Shown one piece after another: positions 1-9,040 of a stretch of DNA of 64,000 nt (within the stretch, counting starts at the first letter, position 1; each line of letters opens with the position of its first letter). This DNA is from Candidatus Fluviicola riflensis. GTDB lineage: Bacteria; Bacteroidota; Bacteroidia; Flavobacteriales_D; Crocinitomicaceae. The position numbers were made by a program, and so were the translations under genes. Location of the stretch: assembly GCA_002243285.1 (NCBI GenBank), contig CP022585.1:3894641-3958640 (forward strand). Reading direction: 5' to 3'. The notes under the pieces were generated by a model. That model was not told where the DNA came from. It saw nothing but the letters and a program-made list of their open reading frames with translations, and did not search any database.

Positions 1-3000
1 ATCTGTTTTACCAATACGGTTCCAACTTATCACTAGATATAACACCTTCGCTTACAACTATTCCTGACGGTGAATACATTCAGTATTATCGTGATCTTCC
101 TTACCTGGACGAAAACATTTTGCGTTTTAAAAACGATGTGGTAGCCGGCGTCTTCACCGTTAAAAACAACCAGCTTCATGGAACGGGAACATGGTATACC
201 GTAAACGGAATGGTGATCAAATCGGGTGATTTTTCGCAGGGATCACGCCAGGGAAGCTGGTTTTTTAATTCCTATACACCCAAACGTTATCAAAGCGAAC
301 TGGACCTGAAACCGGAAAAGGCCATGGAATTCCTGCTTAATAACGGTATGAAATACGATACAACCATGGAGCGTTACGATTACCATTTAGGGCTTCGAAA
401 CGGTTCTTATATTCAAAAATACAACGACTTCACCTTAGCCACAGGCTCTTACAAAGACGATACAGAATCGGGCACCTGGGATTTTTTCGACTTTAGTTAC
501 GTTCCTCTGCCTGATGGTACATTTCGAATTACAGATACACTTGTCAATACCAAACACCTGACTTACTCCGACAAAAAAGTTCGTGGTAAAGGTCCTATTC
601 TGCGCGATGAAGTGGTAGCACAGGAATTCATGTATGGCGACTACAACTATTACGGCGACGAAGAAGAATCGGATATTGATACCAGCCTCGTTCTTTACAA
701 CACCCACAGTTCCAACGGTTACTTTGAATCTTTCAGTTCGTTTTATTCGATTCTCGAACAAGAAGATGCCAATGAAGAAGGATTGGAGTTACCCGAAGAA
801 GGCAGCAGCAGTTATGAAGGCGAAGAATATGAAGGCATGCCTTATCCGGGTTACGACGATTATTATCCGGAATACGGTTACGGCGAAGATTATCCTTTGG
901 AAGGATCATATGACTACAGCCAGCAGGGAAGCCAGTTTATCAACGGTAAATTTTACACCCGCAACCAACTCATCGATTCTGTTGGATATGAGTTCTTTTA
1001 CGATGGTCTTTACGAAGAACACTACGGAAACGGCCAGTTGAAATTCCGCTTCGAGATCAAAGACGGAAACCTGGTTTCGGAAGATACCGTGTTTTGGGAA
1101 AATGGTCAGGCGGCCAATACCATTGCGTTTGACGAAGCAACCCGTCAGTACACGCAACATTTCTTCGATTACAAAGGAAAACTCTACAAAACAGTGTTGT
1201 TTGACGAAAAGGGTGATGAAATTCGTGATGCCGAATCGGAAGACGATGGTGCTATTATCATCGACGGTTTACCGTACTACAGCGAAGAATATGAGATGAC
1301 GTCGAATGTAGCATACTACAACGCCAGAAAACTGATCGAAGACACGTTGCTCACCGAACGTACGTTGATCCAGGCCGGTCGTTGGCTGCGCGATTCAACC
1401 TTGTGCATGACAGGTTACCTGGATCCTGAAACCCGCGTACTCGACTTCACCGAATACAATATCATGGGGATGCCATACGTAATGCAAAAGGTAACTTTTG
1501 GCGAAGAATATGACAACGTAAACGCTTTAACGAATACCACCATTGGTAAATTGCGCCTGGAAACATTAACCAGCGGATCATTGTATGATTTCAGCCTCTA
1601 TCCGTATATGTACAACCCAAAGGGCGACAGCGTGCTTCCGCAAGCTAATGCGCTTTACTGGCAGGGAAACTACGAGACCACGAGCGATGAAATGCTGTAC
1701 GTAAACAATCAGCCGTTTAGCGGAGCGTTTTCGGTACAAGCCGCTGCTTCAAAATATGGTTTTTCTGTTAGCGATAAAGCCATTAGCCTGAAACTTCCGG
1801 AAACAGCAACGATGCAGAAAAAAATGCGCAAAGCATTGAAGAAATTTTATAAAAAAGGAAAACGAAACGACTTGCTCGAATTGTATAACAGCGATGTGCA
1901 ATACGGCGGAACAGATGGCGTATTCTACTCTCTTTTCCCTTCCATGAGCTATATTTTCTCACTGACCAACTACAATCCTTACGGTGATTATGGCTATAGT
2001 GATGGAATATATTACGATGAATACGGTTACGAACAAAAAAAGAAAAACAAGATCGAATATCCGTTTGATAAAACCCTCACCGGAAATTTCCTTAATGGAA
2101 AACCCGAAGGTGAATGGATCGTGAAAGATCAGTTCGGAAACATTACTGCGCGCGTTAATTACAACAAAGGCGAACTCGAAGGTGAATCAGTATATTATGC
2201 AACCGAATTCCCAATGTCGGAAACCCAACGCAACTATCAGCAGGAATACCTCGAGGAATATCACACGTATATTTTCGAAACACTTCCCGAGAAAAAAATG
2301 CAATACCTTTCACGCAGAGAATTTTACCACAATGGTATGCTTGACGGTCCGGTGGTGAGTTTTAACTGGAAAGGTGATACGCTGAGTTATGATCTTTACC
2401 GCGACGGACTTCAAAACGGTCCTTCTTACCAGCGAAACAAGATCTTCTATGCCGAAACGTCTTACGAAGATGGTGCAATCGACGGGATTTCCCGAACTTA
2501 TTTGACGTTGCCTGGGCGTGATTCTATCCTGATTTTCGACCTTAATTTCCAAAACGGTGCATTGCAAGGCGAATCAAAATCGTACCACACCAACGGGAAC
2601 CTGGCGAAAAGAGGTTTCTTCCTTACCGGGCAACCAATTGATGACTACGAAGCATTCGATACACTTGGTTTCAAATACCAGTACGTGAAATTCCAGTACA
2701 ATCAACCAATCGAAGAAAAGATCTGGGAAGAAAATCAATTGAGCGTTCGCTACCTCTTCGACTGGAAAGATTCCATTCCGTTCCAAATCAGCGACATCGC
2801 CGGTTCTACGAGCTTTGAGCGGTTGGCCACCGACTTGGGGTTGATCCAGAATCCTTACAGCGAACCGTATTACGGCCGTCCGAGTCTGGTAGACAAAACA
2901 GGCATCAATTACAACATTACCAAGTATTACCCCAACGATACCGTGGCACGCTATGGAAACATCGCCAAAGGCAAAAAAGTCGGAGAATGGAAACACTTCA

Positions 3001-3617
3001 GCTACGAAGGAAAAGCGTTGTATGAAGCCAATTATTTTGATACGATTCTGCAAATCAACGACAGCATTCGTTTCAAATCGAAAGGTGTTCTCACCTACCT
3101 CAACGACAAGGGAAAACCGAGCAGCAAAAGCTACATCATTGAAAAAGTAGAGAAATATGATTGTTCACACGCTGATCACAACGAAGAACGTATGTTGTAT
3201 ACTTTCTGGGAAGCAGATTCATCGCAAAACCGCATCAATGGTTACGTGAAAAACTATTACGATAACGGCGCCATTCAGAACGAAGGCAACGTAATCAACG
3301 GTTTACCAACTGGAATATGGAAAATGTATGATTCTGACGGCCAGTTGAACCAGGTAGGAAGTTACGAGCTGGGAAAACGCAACGGGCGTTGGTTGAGCGG
3401 CGACTTGAGCAACATGAAAAACATGAGCGAGATTTGCCTCAATCCAAACCTGGAAAACCTCGAGGAAATCATGAGTTACCAGGAAAAACTACTCGATGTA
3501 TCGGTGATCTATTACGGAATGGGTAAAATCCTGAAACGCGAATACTACGGAATCAACCTCAACAGCGAAGAAGCTCCGGAAGATTACTACAGAGAAGGTG
3601 ATTATTACCGGGAATAA
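1..3617 (+). CDS. Giant YwqK/MORN-like repeat protein, 5' end outside window
   Basis: The reading frame is open from the first bases of the window; the first possible initiator is only a TTG at 120, and the codons before it (encoding LFYQYGSNLS... and a DGEYIQYYRD repeat) look like the same protein. I therefore treat it as truncated at its N-terminus, with about 1,200 residues visible. It consists of many degenerate Gly/Tyr/Trp-rich beta-hairpin repeats of the form G-x-x-x-Y-Y-x-N-G-x-x-x-x-x-G (for example NGSYIQKY, GKKVGEWKHFSYEG, NGLPTGIWKMYDSDG). These are typical of the YwqK antitoxin-like/MORN-like proteins that are abundant in Bacteroidota. Residues about 225-310 are very acidic and Tyr-rich (EEGSSSYEGEEYEGMPYPGYDDYYPEYGYGEDYP, shortened: EE, PY and YY runs). 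The biochemical function of such long repeat proteins is unknown; despite the name, there is no toxin partner here. Confidence 0.85.
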   Translation, partial: LFYQYGSNLSLDITPSLTTIPDGEYIQYYRDLPYLDENILRFKNDVVAGVFTVKNNQLHGTGTWYTVNGMVIKSGDFSQGSRQGSWFFNSYTPKRYQSELDLKPEKAMEFLLNNGMKYDTTMERYDYHLGLRNGSYIQKYNDFTLATGSYKDDTESGTWDFFDFSYVPLPDGTFRITDTLVNTKHLTYSDKKVRGKGPILRDEVVAQEFMYGDYNYYGDEEESDIDTSLVLYNTHSSNGYFESFSSFYSILEQEDANEEGLELPEEGSSSYEGEEYEGMPYPGYDDYYPEYGYGEDYPLEGSYDYSQQGSQFINGKFYTRNQLIDSVGYEFFYDGLYEEHYGNGQLKFRFEIKDGNLVSEDTVFWENGQAANTIAFDEATRQYTQHFFDYKGKLYKTVLFDEKGDEIRDAESEDDGAIIIDGLPYYSEEYEMTSNVAYYNARKLIEDTLLTERTLIQAGRWLRDSTLCMTGYLDPETRVLDFTEYNIMGMPYVMQKVTFGEEYDNVNALTNTTIGKLRLETLTSGSLYDFSLYPYMYNPKGDSVLPQANALYWQGNYETTSDEMLYVNNQPFSGAFSVQAAASKYGFSVSDKAISLKLPETATMQKKMRKALKKFYKKGKRNDLLELYNSDVQYGGTDGVFYSLFPSMSYIFSLTNYNPYGDYGYSDGIYYDEYGYEQKKKNKIEYPFDKTLTGNFLNGKPEGEWIVKDQFGNITARVNYNKGELEGESVYYATEFPMSETQRNYQQEYLEEYHTYIFETLPEKKMQYLSRREFYHNGMLDGPVVSFNWKGDTLSYDLYRDGLQNGPSYQRNKIFYAETSYEDGAIDGISRTYLTLPGRDSILIFDLNFQNGALQGESKSYHTNGNLAKRGFFLTGQPIDDYEAFDTLGFKYQYVKFQYNQPIEEKIWEENQLSVRYLFDWKDSIPFQISDIAGSTSFERLATDLGLIQNPYSEPYYGRPSLVDKTGINYNITKYYPNDTVARYGNIAKGKKVGEWKHFSYEGKALYEANYFDTILQINDSIRFKSKGVLTYLNDKGKPSSKSYIIEKVEKYDCSHADHNEERMLYTFWEADSSQNRINGYVKNYYDNGAIQNEGNVINGLPTGIWKMYDSDGQLNQVGSYELGKRNGRWLSGDLSNMKNMSEICLNPNLENLEEIMSYQEKLLDVSVIYYGMGKILKREYYGINLNSEEAPEDYYREGDYYRE

Positions 3618-3669
3618 AATGCAAAAAGTAGGGTCGACTCGCGAGTCGACCCTACTTTTTGCATTTTAT
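3614..3669. terminator. 56-bp perfect palindrome, bidirectional terminator
   Basis: The sequence is a perfect inverted repeat centred between 3641 and 3642, with 28 complementary positions on each side and no mismatch. The arms have a GC-rich core (GGGTCGACTCG) and outer A/T tracts, so RNA from either strand would form a stem followed by U-runs. It starts inside the stop codon of the upstream + gene and ends a few bases before the stop of the convergent minus-strand gene at 3676. Confidence 0.85.
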
Positions 3670-3675
3670 ACAACA

Positions 3676-3888
3676 TTACTTTGCTTTTTTTCGCAACAGC
3701 ATGTGACGTTTCGTAAGCCGAATGATCAGTTTTGATTTGGCTATTTCCTCATTCCTTTCCTCCCGAAAAGAAATGATTACTCTGATGGTAATGTACAAAA
3801 CAAACAGCAGAAAAACAGCCGCAATGGCACCAGCCACATCACCGTTTATAACCCCGACGAGACTATAGTTTTCCCCTTTTAATAGCAC
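3676..3888 (-). CDS. Small single-pass membrane protein, unknown
   Basis: This 70-residue ORF has one clear hydrophobic helix (about residues 17-40, DVAGAIAAVFLLFVLYITIR) followed by a strongly basic cytoplasmic-type tail rich in Lys and Arg. Its end abuts a 56-bp palindromic terminator, which fits a real transcription unit converging on the YwqK-like gene. I recognise no family. Short membrane ORFs can be spurious, so confidence is moderate. Confidence 0.5.
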   Translation of the reverse strand: MLLKGENYSLVGVINGDVAGAIAAVFLLFVLYITIRVIISFREERNEEIAKSKLIIRLTKRHMLLRKKAK

Positions 3889-4007
3889 CTTGTAAATTTA
3901 ATGAATTGACAAACCGAAATTACGGTTTCTTCGTATCGTTTTCTTCCAAAACGAATCATCTCTCTCTTTGTCGGAGACAAAATCTTGAATCTTGATGGAG
4001 AAACCTA

Positions 4008-4030
4008 ATTCAACATCAAAAATCAAGCAT
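4008..4030. repeat. 23-bp intergenic repeat, copy 1
   Basis: A 23-bp A-rich sequence beginning ATTCAACATC and ending CAAGCAT recurs at 31253-31275 with two C/T differences. Both copies lie a few bases downstream of the stop codon of a minus-strand gene (the DUF4249 gene here, recO there). Confidence 0.55.
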
Positions 4031-4041
4031 CGAGCATCCTC

Positions 4042-4926
4042 CTATTTAACAAAAACCGCCCCCGACAGCGCCCCAAAAATCCCATACCCATTCTCGATAT
4101 TCGTAAACACTTTTACCGGTTCCGAAAAGAAATCATTGGCGGCATATTCTGCTTTTCTGGTCGAAACCAGGTATTTGTAAGTGGCTTCCGTACAACGATA
4201 CAAGGTGAATTTGTAATGATCGTCCGGATCAGGGATATTAAAATTCTTCGGGAAACGTATTTCCAGTGTTTTTTGCGAACCGTCGAAGAGTTCATCGGTG
4301 AAAAACAATTGGGAATAAAAGCTCTCTCCCTCATCGAAATCAGACGCCGACAATTCATCCATAGACTGATCGTTGGAACCTACAGGTTGATTCAAATATT
4401 CAAGTCCGCTTACCGTATTGATGATCGACAACTTTAGAATGTAAAAATCCGTTCCCGCTGGATCGTTCCATGTTACATTTGCCTTCATGAAAGTGCCACC
4501 TTCAGGCGAGGAATAACTGCTGGTGTCGACAGATAATATCGGCGTTTCATACAGCACCGACATTGTTGAAGTCACTGTTTCAAAATCAGGATGCGATGCC
4601 GAAATGGAATAAGAGTTCCCTCCGAGTGCCGTGATCGGGAACACATACTTTCCGTTAGCATCCGGCGTGGTTTGCACATATGTTTGGCCGCTTGTGATGT
4701 TCACAAGTGTAATGATCGCATTGCTGGTAATGGAGTAATCTTCATTGTTCGACGCCAGGAAAAATCGGCTTTTCGACAATTCAACTTCAATCACAGAATC
4801 TTTTTCAGCAATGCAATTCAACACCAGCACCGGATCTTCATTATCACCCTTGTACTCGATTTCTTTGGTGCACGAACCCGCTATCAGCAGCGAGGCCACG
4901 ACGATTAAAAATGCGATCTTATTCAT
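4042..4926 (-). CDS. DUF4249 domain lipoprotein
   Basis: Starting from the Met at 4926 the protein is about 294 residues and opens with a lipoprotein signal (MNKIAFLIVVASLLIAGSC, lipid-attached Cys at residue 19). An ATG at 4944 is also possible. The body has the beta-rich layout of DUF4249: an N-terminal carboxypeptidase-regulatory-like segment (VLNCIAEKDSVIEVELSKSRFF, then NGKYVFPI) and a C-terminal part with FTLYRCTEATYKYL. DUF4249 proteins are almost always encoded next to a TonB-dependent receptor in Bacteroidota and are presumed outer-membrane accessory lipoproteins. Here the gene overlaps the 3' end of the receptor gene by 8 bases, so the two should be co-translated. The substrate is unknown. 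Confidence 0.9.
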   Translation of the reverse strand: MNKIAFLIVVASLLIAGSCTKEIEYKGDNEDPVLVLNCIAEKDSVIEVELSKSRFFLASNNEDYSITSNAIITLVNITSGQTYVQTTPDANGKYVFPITALGGNSYSISASHPDFETVTSTMSVLYETPILSVDTSSYSSPEGGTFMKANVTWNDPAGTDFYILKLSIINTVSGLEYLNQPVGSNDQSMDELSASDFDEGESFYSQLFFTDELFDGSQKTLEIRFPKNFNIPDPDDHYKFTLYRCTEATYKYLVSTRKAEYAANDFFSEPVKVFTNIENGYGIFGALSGAVFVK

Positions 4927-7351
4927 TGGTCTCTGTATTTTCATTAGACTCTTTATTATTTTTTATTGCGGCAAAATCAATTTTAAATTTCCAGCTAATC
5001 GAAGGAATAATCGGGAATAACGATACTTGTTTCAGTTTGTTCGTCCCGTTGTTTCCCGCTTCTGTAAACAGGTAAAAGGCATTTTTACGGTTGTAGAGAT
5101 TGTAAACCGACAACGACAATACCGTTTCGCCCCATTTTACTTTTTTGGTGCGGTTGAAACCGACATCCATCCGATGGTATGCAGGCATTCGGTAATCGTT
5201 TACTTCGTTGAATAAACCAACGCTTGACGAACCAAATGCGCTGGTAATCGGGTTAGTCGCAACGCCGATGAATTGCGTTGGCAATGTAATCGCATTTCCG
5301 GTTCCGTAGACAAACACAACGCCGCAATCCCACTTTTCATTGATATCGTAGCTAAACGCAACGCTCACATCATGACGACGATCATACTTGTAGAAAAATC
5401 GTTCTCCGCCGTTGATCCCGTCAAACTGACGCTCCGACCAACTCAGCGTATAACCCAACCAGCCTGATAAACGGCCTTTGCGTTTTTCAACAAATACCTC
5501 ACCACCATAAGCCCAACCTTGTCCTGCCTCAACTTTCGATTGCCAGTCTGTAGCCGACCCCAAAAATCCTGCACCTTCTTTGTACTGAATGATGTTGTCC
5601 ATCTTTTTGTAATAGGCTTCCACCACGATATTGTATTGTTTCAAAAATTCGTGGTTGTAACCGATGCTCACCTGATCGGCAATCACAGGAGCAATTTTTT
5701 CGGTAGCCGGAACCCACAAATCGGTCGGTAAACCAATTCCGGTATTCGAGAGCAAATGCAGGTATTGCGCCGTGCGCGAATAAGTCAATTTAATGCTTGA
5801 ATGATCGGTAAGCATATAATTTCCTGAAAAACGGGGTTGTAATTGCATGTAGTTTTTATCGCCTACCAAAAACACGCTAAAGTGCAAACCGTAGTTGATT
5901 TTCAGCCGGTTCGTAAGGATTTGATCGTTTTCTGCATACGCAAACAATTCGTGCGCATATTGAAAATACGAACCATACGACGTATCGATTTCATTGTTTT
6001 GTTCGGTCGAGTTGAACCGGTTTACGCCTGGCTTAAAAGTATGGTATGTATCGCCAATCCCAAATTTTACGTTGTGGTTTGGATTCGGAATAAACGTGAA
6101 ATCCGATTTAAGTCCCCAATCATTGATTCCGGAAGTATATTCAAAACCGGCTTCAGTTGTTTGGTCGGGGCCGTTGCCCGAAACCGTTTCTTCGAAATTA
6201 TAACCGATGTTAAACTTATACTGCGAATAAGTCAATGTGGTATTGGCAAATAGTTTCGGGTGAATCCGGTAGTTCCAGCGAATCGCAGCAATGGCATTTC
6301 CCCATTTCAATTGACTTTCGTCTTTCGAAGTAATTTGCTCACTTCCGTTTGTATAGTCATTCGTTCCCTTGAAATAGGCCTTGTCTTTTCCTAAATAAGA
6401 ACTGAAATACAAGTGGTGTTTTTCGTTGATCTTGTGGTGAATTTTGGCATTCAAATCGTAGAAGAAATAACCACCACGCTGCTCTTTCTCCTGAAATGGC
6501 AAGGTCAATACATCAATGTAAGTACGACGCGCGCTAAACGCAAACGCAGTTCGGTCTTTGATGATCGGGCCTTCTACCAAAATGCGGCTGGCAATCAATC
6601 CTACCGAACCTTCAACGTTGTATTTTTTGGTGTTTCCTTCTTTCATACGCATATCAAGAACTGAAGAAACACGGCCACCATAACGTGCAGGAAAACCGCC
6701 TTTAATTAACGTAACCTGTGAAAGCGCGTCCGAATTGAACACCGAGAAAAAACCAAACAAATGCGAAGCATTGTAAATCGGAACGCCATCCAGCAGGATC
6801 AGGTTTTGGTCAGGGCCTCCACCTCGCACATACAAGCCACTCGAACCTTCTCCACCCGATTTCACACCAGGCAATAACTGCACAATCTTGATCACATCTT
6901 TTTCGCCGAGCAACACCGGAAGTTTGTCCAGCTTGTCCATTTGCAGTTCGATAGTCCCTGAATTGGTACTTTCCACATTCCGTTGGCCGTCTTGCGCGCT
7001 AATCACCACTTCTTCCAGTTCTTTGGCTTCCGTAAGTGCTACATTCAATTCATTCGTTCCTTTTGGTATAACAAAAAATCGTGGGGTCAAACCAAATGAC
7101 GTGACCTTCACTACGACTTCTTCATCCGGAACAGTCAAACTAAAAAAGCCATATTCGTTGGTCACGGCTCCCAATCGGTGAACTGTGTCGTAAATAGTGG
7201 CCCCGATCAATTTTTCCCCGGTTTCTTCTTCCGAGATATAACCTGAAATTGTACGTTTTTCTTGTGCTGAAAGTGTGGTTGAAATAGTGGTAAACAAGAG
7301 GAACACCAACATCCTCAGTAAAATTCTTGCGTTGTTTTTTTTCATACTCAT
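4919..7351 (-). CDS. TonB-dependent outer-membrane receptor with carboxypeptidase-like N-terminal domain
   Basis: The protein is 810 residues. A signal peptide (about 1-29, ending TLSAQ) is followed by a CarboxypepD_reg-like Ig domain (about 31-115, RTISGYISEEETGEKLIGATI), then the plug domain (about 125-230, with VYVRGG-like LYVRGGGPDQNLILLDGVPIYN) and a large beta-barrel ending in a short Glu/Asn-rich tail instead of the usual terminal aromatic residue. It should import a ligand across the outer membrane using TonB/ExbBD energy. It forms a two-gene unit with the downstream DUF4249 lipoprotein (8-base overlap). Two in-frame ATGs (7351 and 7345) are possible starts. The ligand cannot be told from sequence; nothing nearby encodes a siderophore or glycan enzyme. 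Confidence 0.92.
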   Translation of the reverse strand: MSMKKNNARILLRMLVFLLFTTISTTLSAQEKRTISGYISEEETGEKLIGATIYDTVHRLGAVTNEYGFFSLTVPDEEVVVKVTSFGLTPRFFVIPKGTNELNVALTEAKELEEVVISAQDGQRNVESTNSGTIELQMDKLDKLPVLLGEKDVIKIVQLLPGVKSGGEGSSGLYVRGGGPDQNLILLDGVPIYNASHLFGFFSVFNSDALSQVTLIKGGFPARYGGRVSSVLDMRMKEGNTKKYNVEGSVGLIASRILVEGPIIKDRTAFAFSARRTYIDVLTLPFQEKEQRGGYFFYDLNAKIHHKINEKHHLYFSSYLGKDKAYFKGTNDYTNGSEQITSKDESQLKWGNAIAAIRWNYRIHPKLFANTTLTYSQYKFNIGYNFEETVSGNGPDQTTEAGFEYTSGINDWGLKSDFTFIPNPNHNVKFGIGDTYHTFKPGVNRFNSTEQNNEIDTSYGSYFQYAHELFAYAENDQILTNRLKINYGLHFSVFLVGDKNYMQLQPRFSGNYMLTDHSSIKLTYSRTAQYLHLLSNTGIGLPTDLWVPATEKIAPVIADQVSIGYNHEFLKQYNIVVEAYYKKMDNIIQYKEGAGFLGSATDWQSKVEAGQGWAYGGEVFVEKRKGRLSGWLGYTLSWSERQFDGINGGERFFYKYDRRHDVSVAFSYDINEKWDCGVVFVYGTGNAITLPTQFIGVATNPITSAFGSSSVGLFNEVNDYRMPAYHRMDVGFNRTKKVKWGETVLSLSVYNLYNRKNAFYLFTEAGNNGTNKLKQVSLFPIIPSISWKFKIDFAAIKNNKESNENTETNE

Positions 7352-7645
7352 TTATAAATCAACAGGGTGTAAAACGGTAAAAATGGCAAATTAGTCTGCT
7401 CTTCAATTGCGTTCATCGACTAACTATGATTCAATAACCGATTCTGTTGCCCCGAAACAAAAAATGAACCACCCAACGGGGTGTTTCCTTTGTTCCATAA
7501 TGATAGAATATCGGTTTTGTCTTCATTTTGTATCAATATTGTATCATGTAAGACAAAAAAGATCCGGAAAAGTTACAATTCGGATAATCAAACATCCCCT
7601 CCTGCCACCTTATAACTATCTTTACCCATTCCTTAAGCTCAAAAA
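7352..7645. other. Divergent intergenic region
   Basis: This is a 294-bp gap between the minus-strand TonB receptor and the plus-strand aminopeptidase. It must contain both promoters. TATCTTTAC just before the aminopeptidase start resembles the Bacteroidota -7 box. I see no convincing ORF or hairpin. Confidence 0.3.
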
Positions 7646-9040
7646 ATGATTCTACATACACAACAACCCGTCGATCAGCAGGAAGCACTGATCGTAATAG
7701 CAGGAAAAAAAGCGCCTGAAATTCCGGAATTACCAGAAGTAGTAGCAGAAGAATTCAAACGTTTTATTGACGAAAAGCTTGATTTTCACACGCTCACTTT
7801 ACTAGGGAAACAGTACGTATTCGTAGGCGAACAAAAAACGGATGAAGCATACCGCGTTGCCGGATTCAAAGCACGTTCGTTTATTTCGAAAACAGCTGCC
7901 ACCGTTTGTATTCACGGCCAAAAAAACACGAGTTACCTGCTCGCAGAAGGATTGTTGTTGTCCAATTACCAGTTCCTGAAATACCGAAAAGAAGCAACCA
8001 AAGAAAAATATGGTTTGCTGCAAATCGATTTCACCGCCAAAATTGCCGAAAGTGATCTGTTGGAACTGGAAGCCTTGCTGAAAGCCGTTTCCTGGGCCCG
8101 TGATTTGGTCAACGAACCCGTTTCGTCACTCAACGCAACTCAATTGGCAGAAGCCATCGAAGCTAAAGGACTCGAAGCTGATTTTTCGGTAACCGTTTTG
8201 GAAAAATCGAAAATCGAAGCGTTGAAAATGGGCGGATTATTAGCCGTTAATAAAGGTTCCATCGATCCGCCGACATTTACCATCATTGAATACAAACCAA
8301 AAAAAGCCACCAACAAAAAACCGATCGTTTTGGTCGGAAAAGGCGTTGTTTACGATACCGGAGGTTTGAGTCTAAAACCGACTGCCGGTTCCATGGATTC
8401 CATGAAATGTGATATGGCGGGAGCTGCTTGTATGGCCGGAACTATTTACGCTGCCGCGCTGATGAAATTGCCGGTTCACCTGGTTGGACTCATTCCGGCA
8501 ACCGACAACCGCCCGGGACTCAATGCTTACGCACCCGGTGACATCGTTCATATGTATGACGGGACTACAGTAGAAGTGCTCAACACCGATGCCGAAGGCC
8601 GTATGATTTTAGCCGATGCATTGGCCTACAGCGACAAATGGAAACCCGAATTGGTAATCGATGCCGCAACATTAACAGGAGCAGCCGTGCGCGCTATTGG
8701 AACCAAAGCTTCTGTAGTGATGGGAAATGCTGATAAAAAATACTTCAAACTATTGGATGAAGCAGGCATGGAAACCCACGAACGCGTGGTACAATTGCCG
8801 TTCTGGGACGATTATTTCGAAGAAATGAAATCAAAAATTGCCGACCTCAATAACCTTGGCGGTCCGTACGCAGGAATGATCACCGCCGGGAAATTTCTTG
8901 AGCATTTTGTGAAAGCTCCTTATATTCACCTCGATATTGCGGGGCCTGCATTTCTGGAAAAACCCCAGGATTATAAAGGTTTGGGCGGTTCCGGTGTAGG
9001 CGTACGCCTGTTAATCAACTTCTTAAAACGATTGAGCTGA
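7646..9040 (+). CDS. pepA: Leucyl aminopeptidase, family M17
   Basis: The protein is 464 residues, typical of M17. The C-terminal catalytic half has the metal-ligand and catalytic signatures: VGKGVVYDTGGLSLKP (about 230), MKCDMAGAA (about 253) and the hallmark NTDAEGRMILADAL (about 312). It is a cytosolic two-metal exopeptidase releasing N-terminal Leu and other residues, used in peptide turnover. The less conserved N-terminal domain (1-165) is shorter than in E. coli PepA, as is common in Bacteroidota. The TGA stop overlaps the ATG of pdxA by one base (TGATG), so the two genes are translationally coupled. Confidence 0.93.
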   Translation: MILHTQQPVDQQEALIVIAGKKAPEIPELPEVVAEEFKRFIDEKLDFHTLTLLGKQYVFVGEQKTDEAYRVAGFKARSFISKTAATVCIHGQKNTSYLLAEGLLLSNYQFLKYRKEATKEKYGLLQIDFTAKIAESDLLELEALLKAVSWARDLVNEPVSSLNATQLAEAIEAKGLEADFSVTVLEKSKIEALKMGGLLAVNKGSIDPPTFTIIEYKPKKATNKKPIVLVGKGVVYDTGGLSLKPTAGSMDSMKCDMAGAACMAGTIYAAALMKLPVHLVGLIPATDNRPGLNAYAPGDIVHMYDGTTVEVLNTDAEGRMILADALAYSDKWKPELVIDAATLTGAAVRAIGTKASVVMGNADKKYFKLLDEAGMETHERVVQLPFWDDYFEEMKSKIADLNNLGGPYAGMITAGKFLEHFVKAPYIHLDIAGPAFLEKPQDYKGLGGSGVGVRLLINFLKRLS

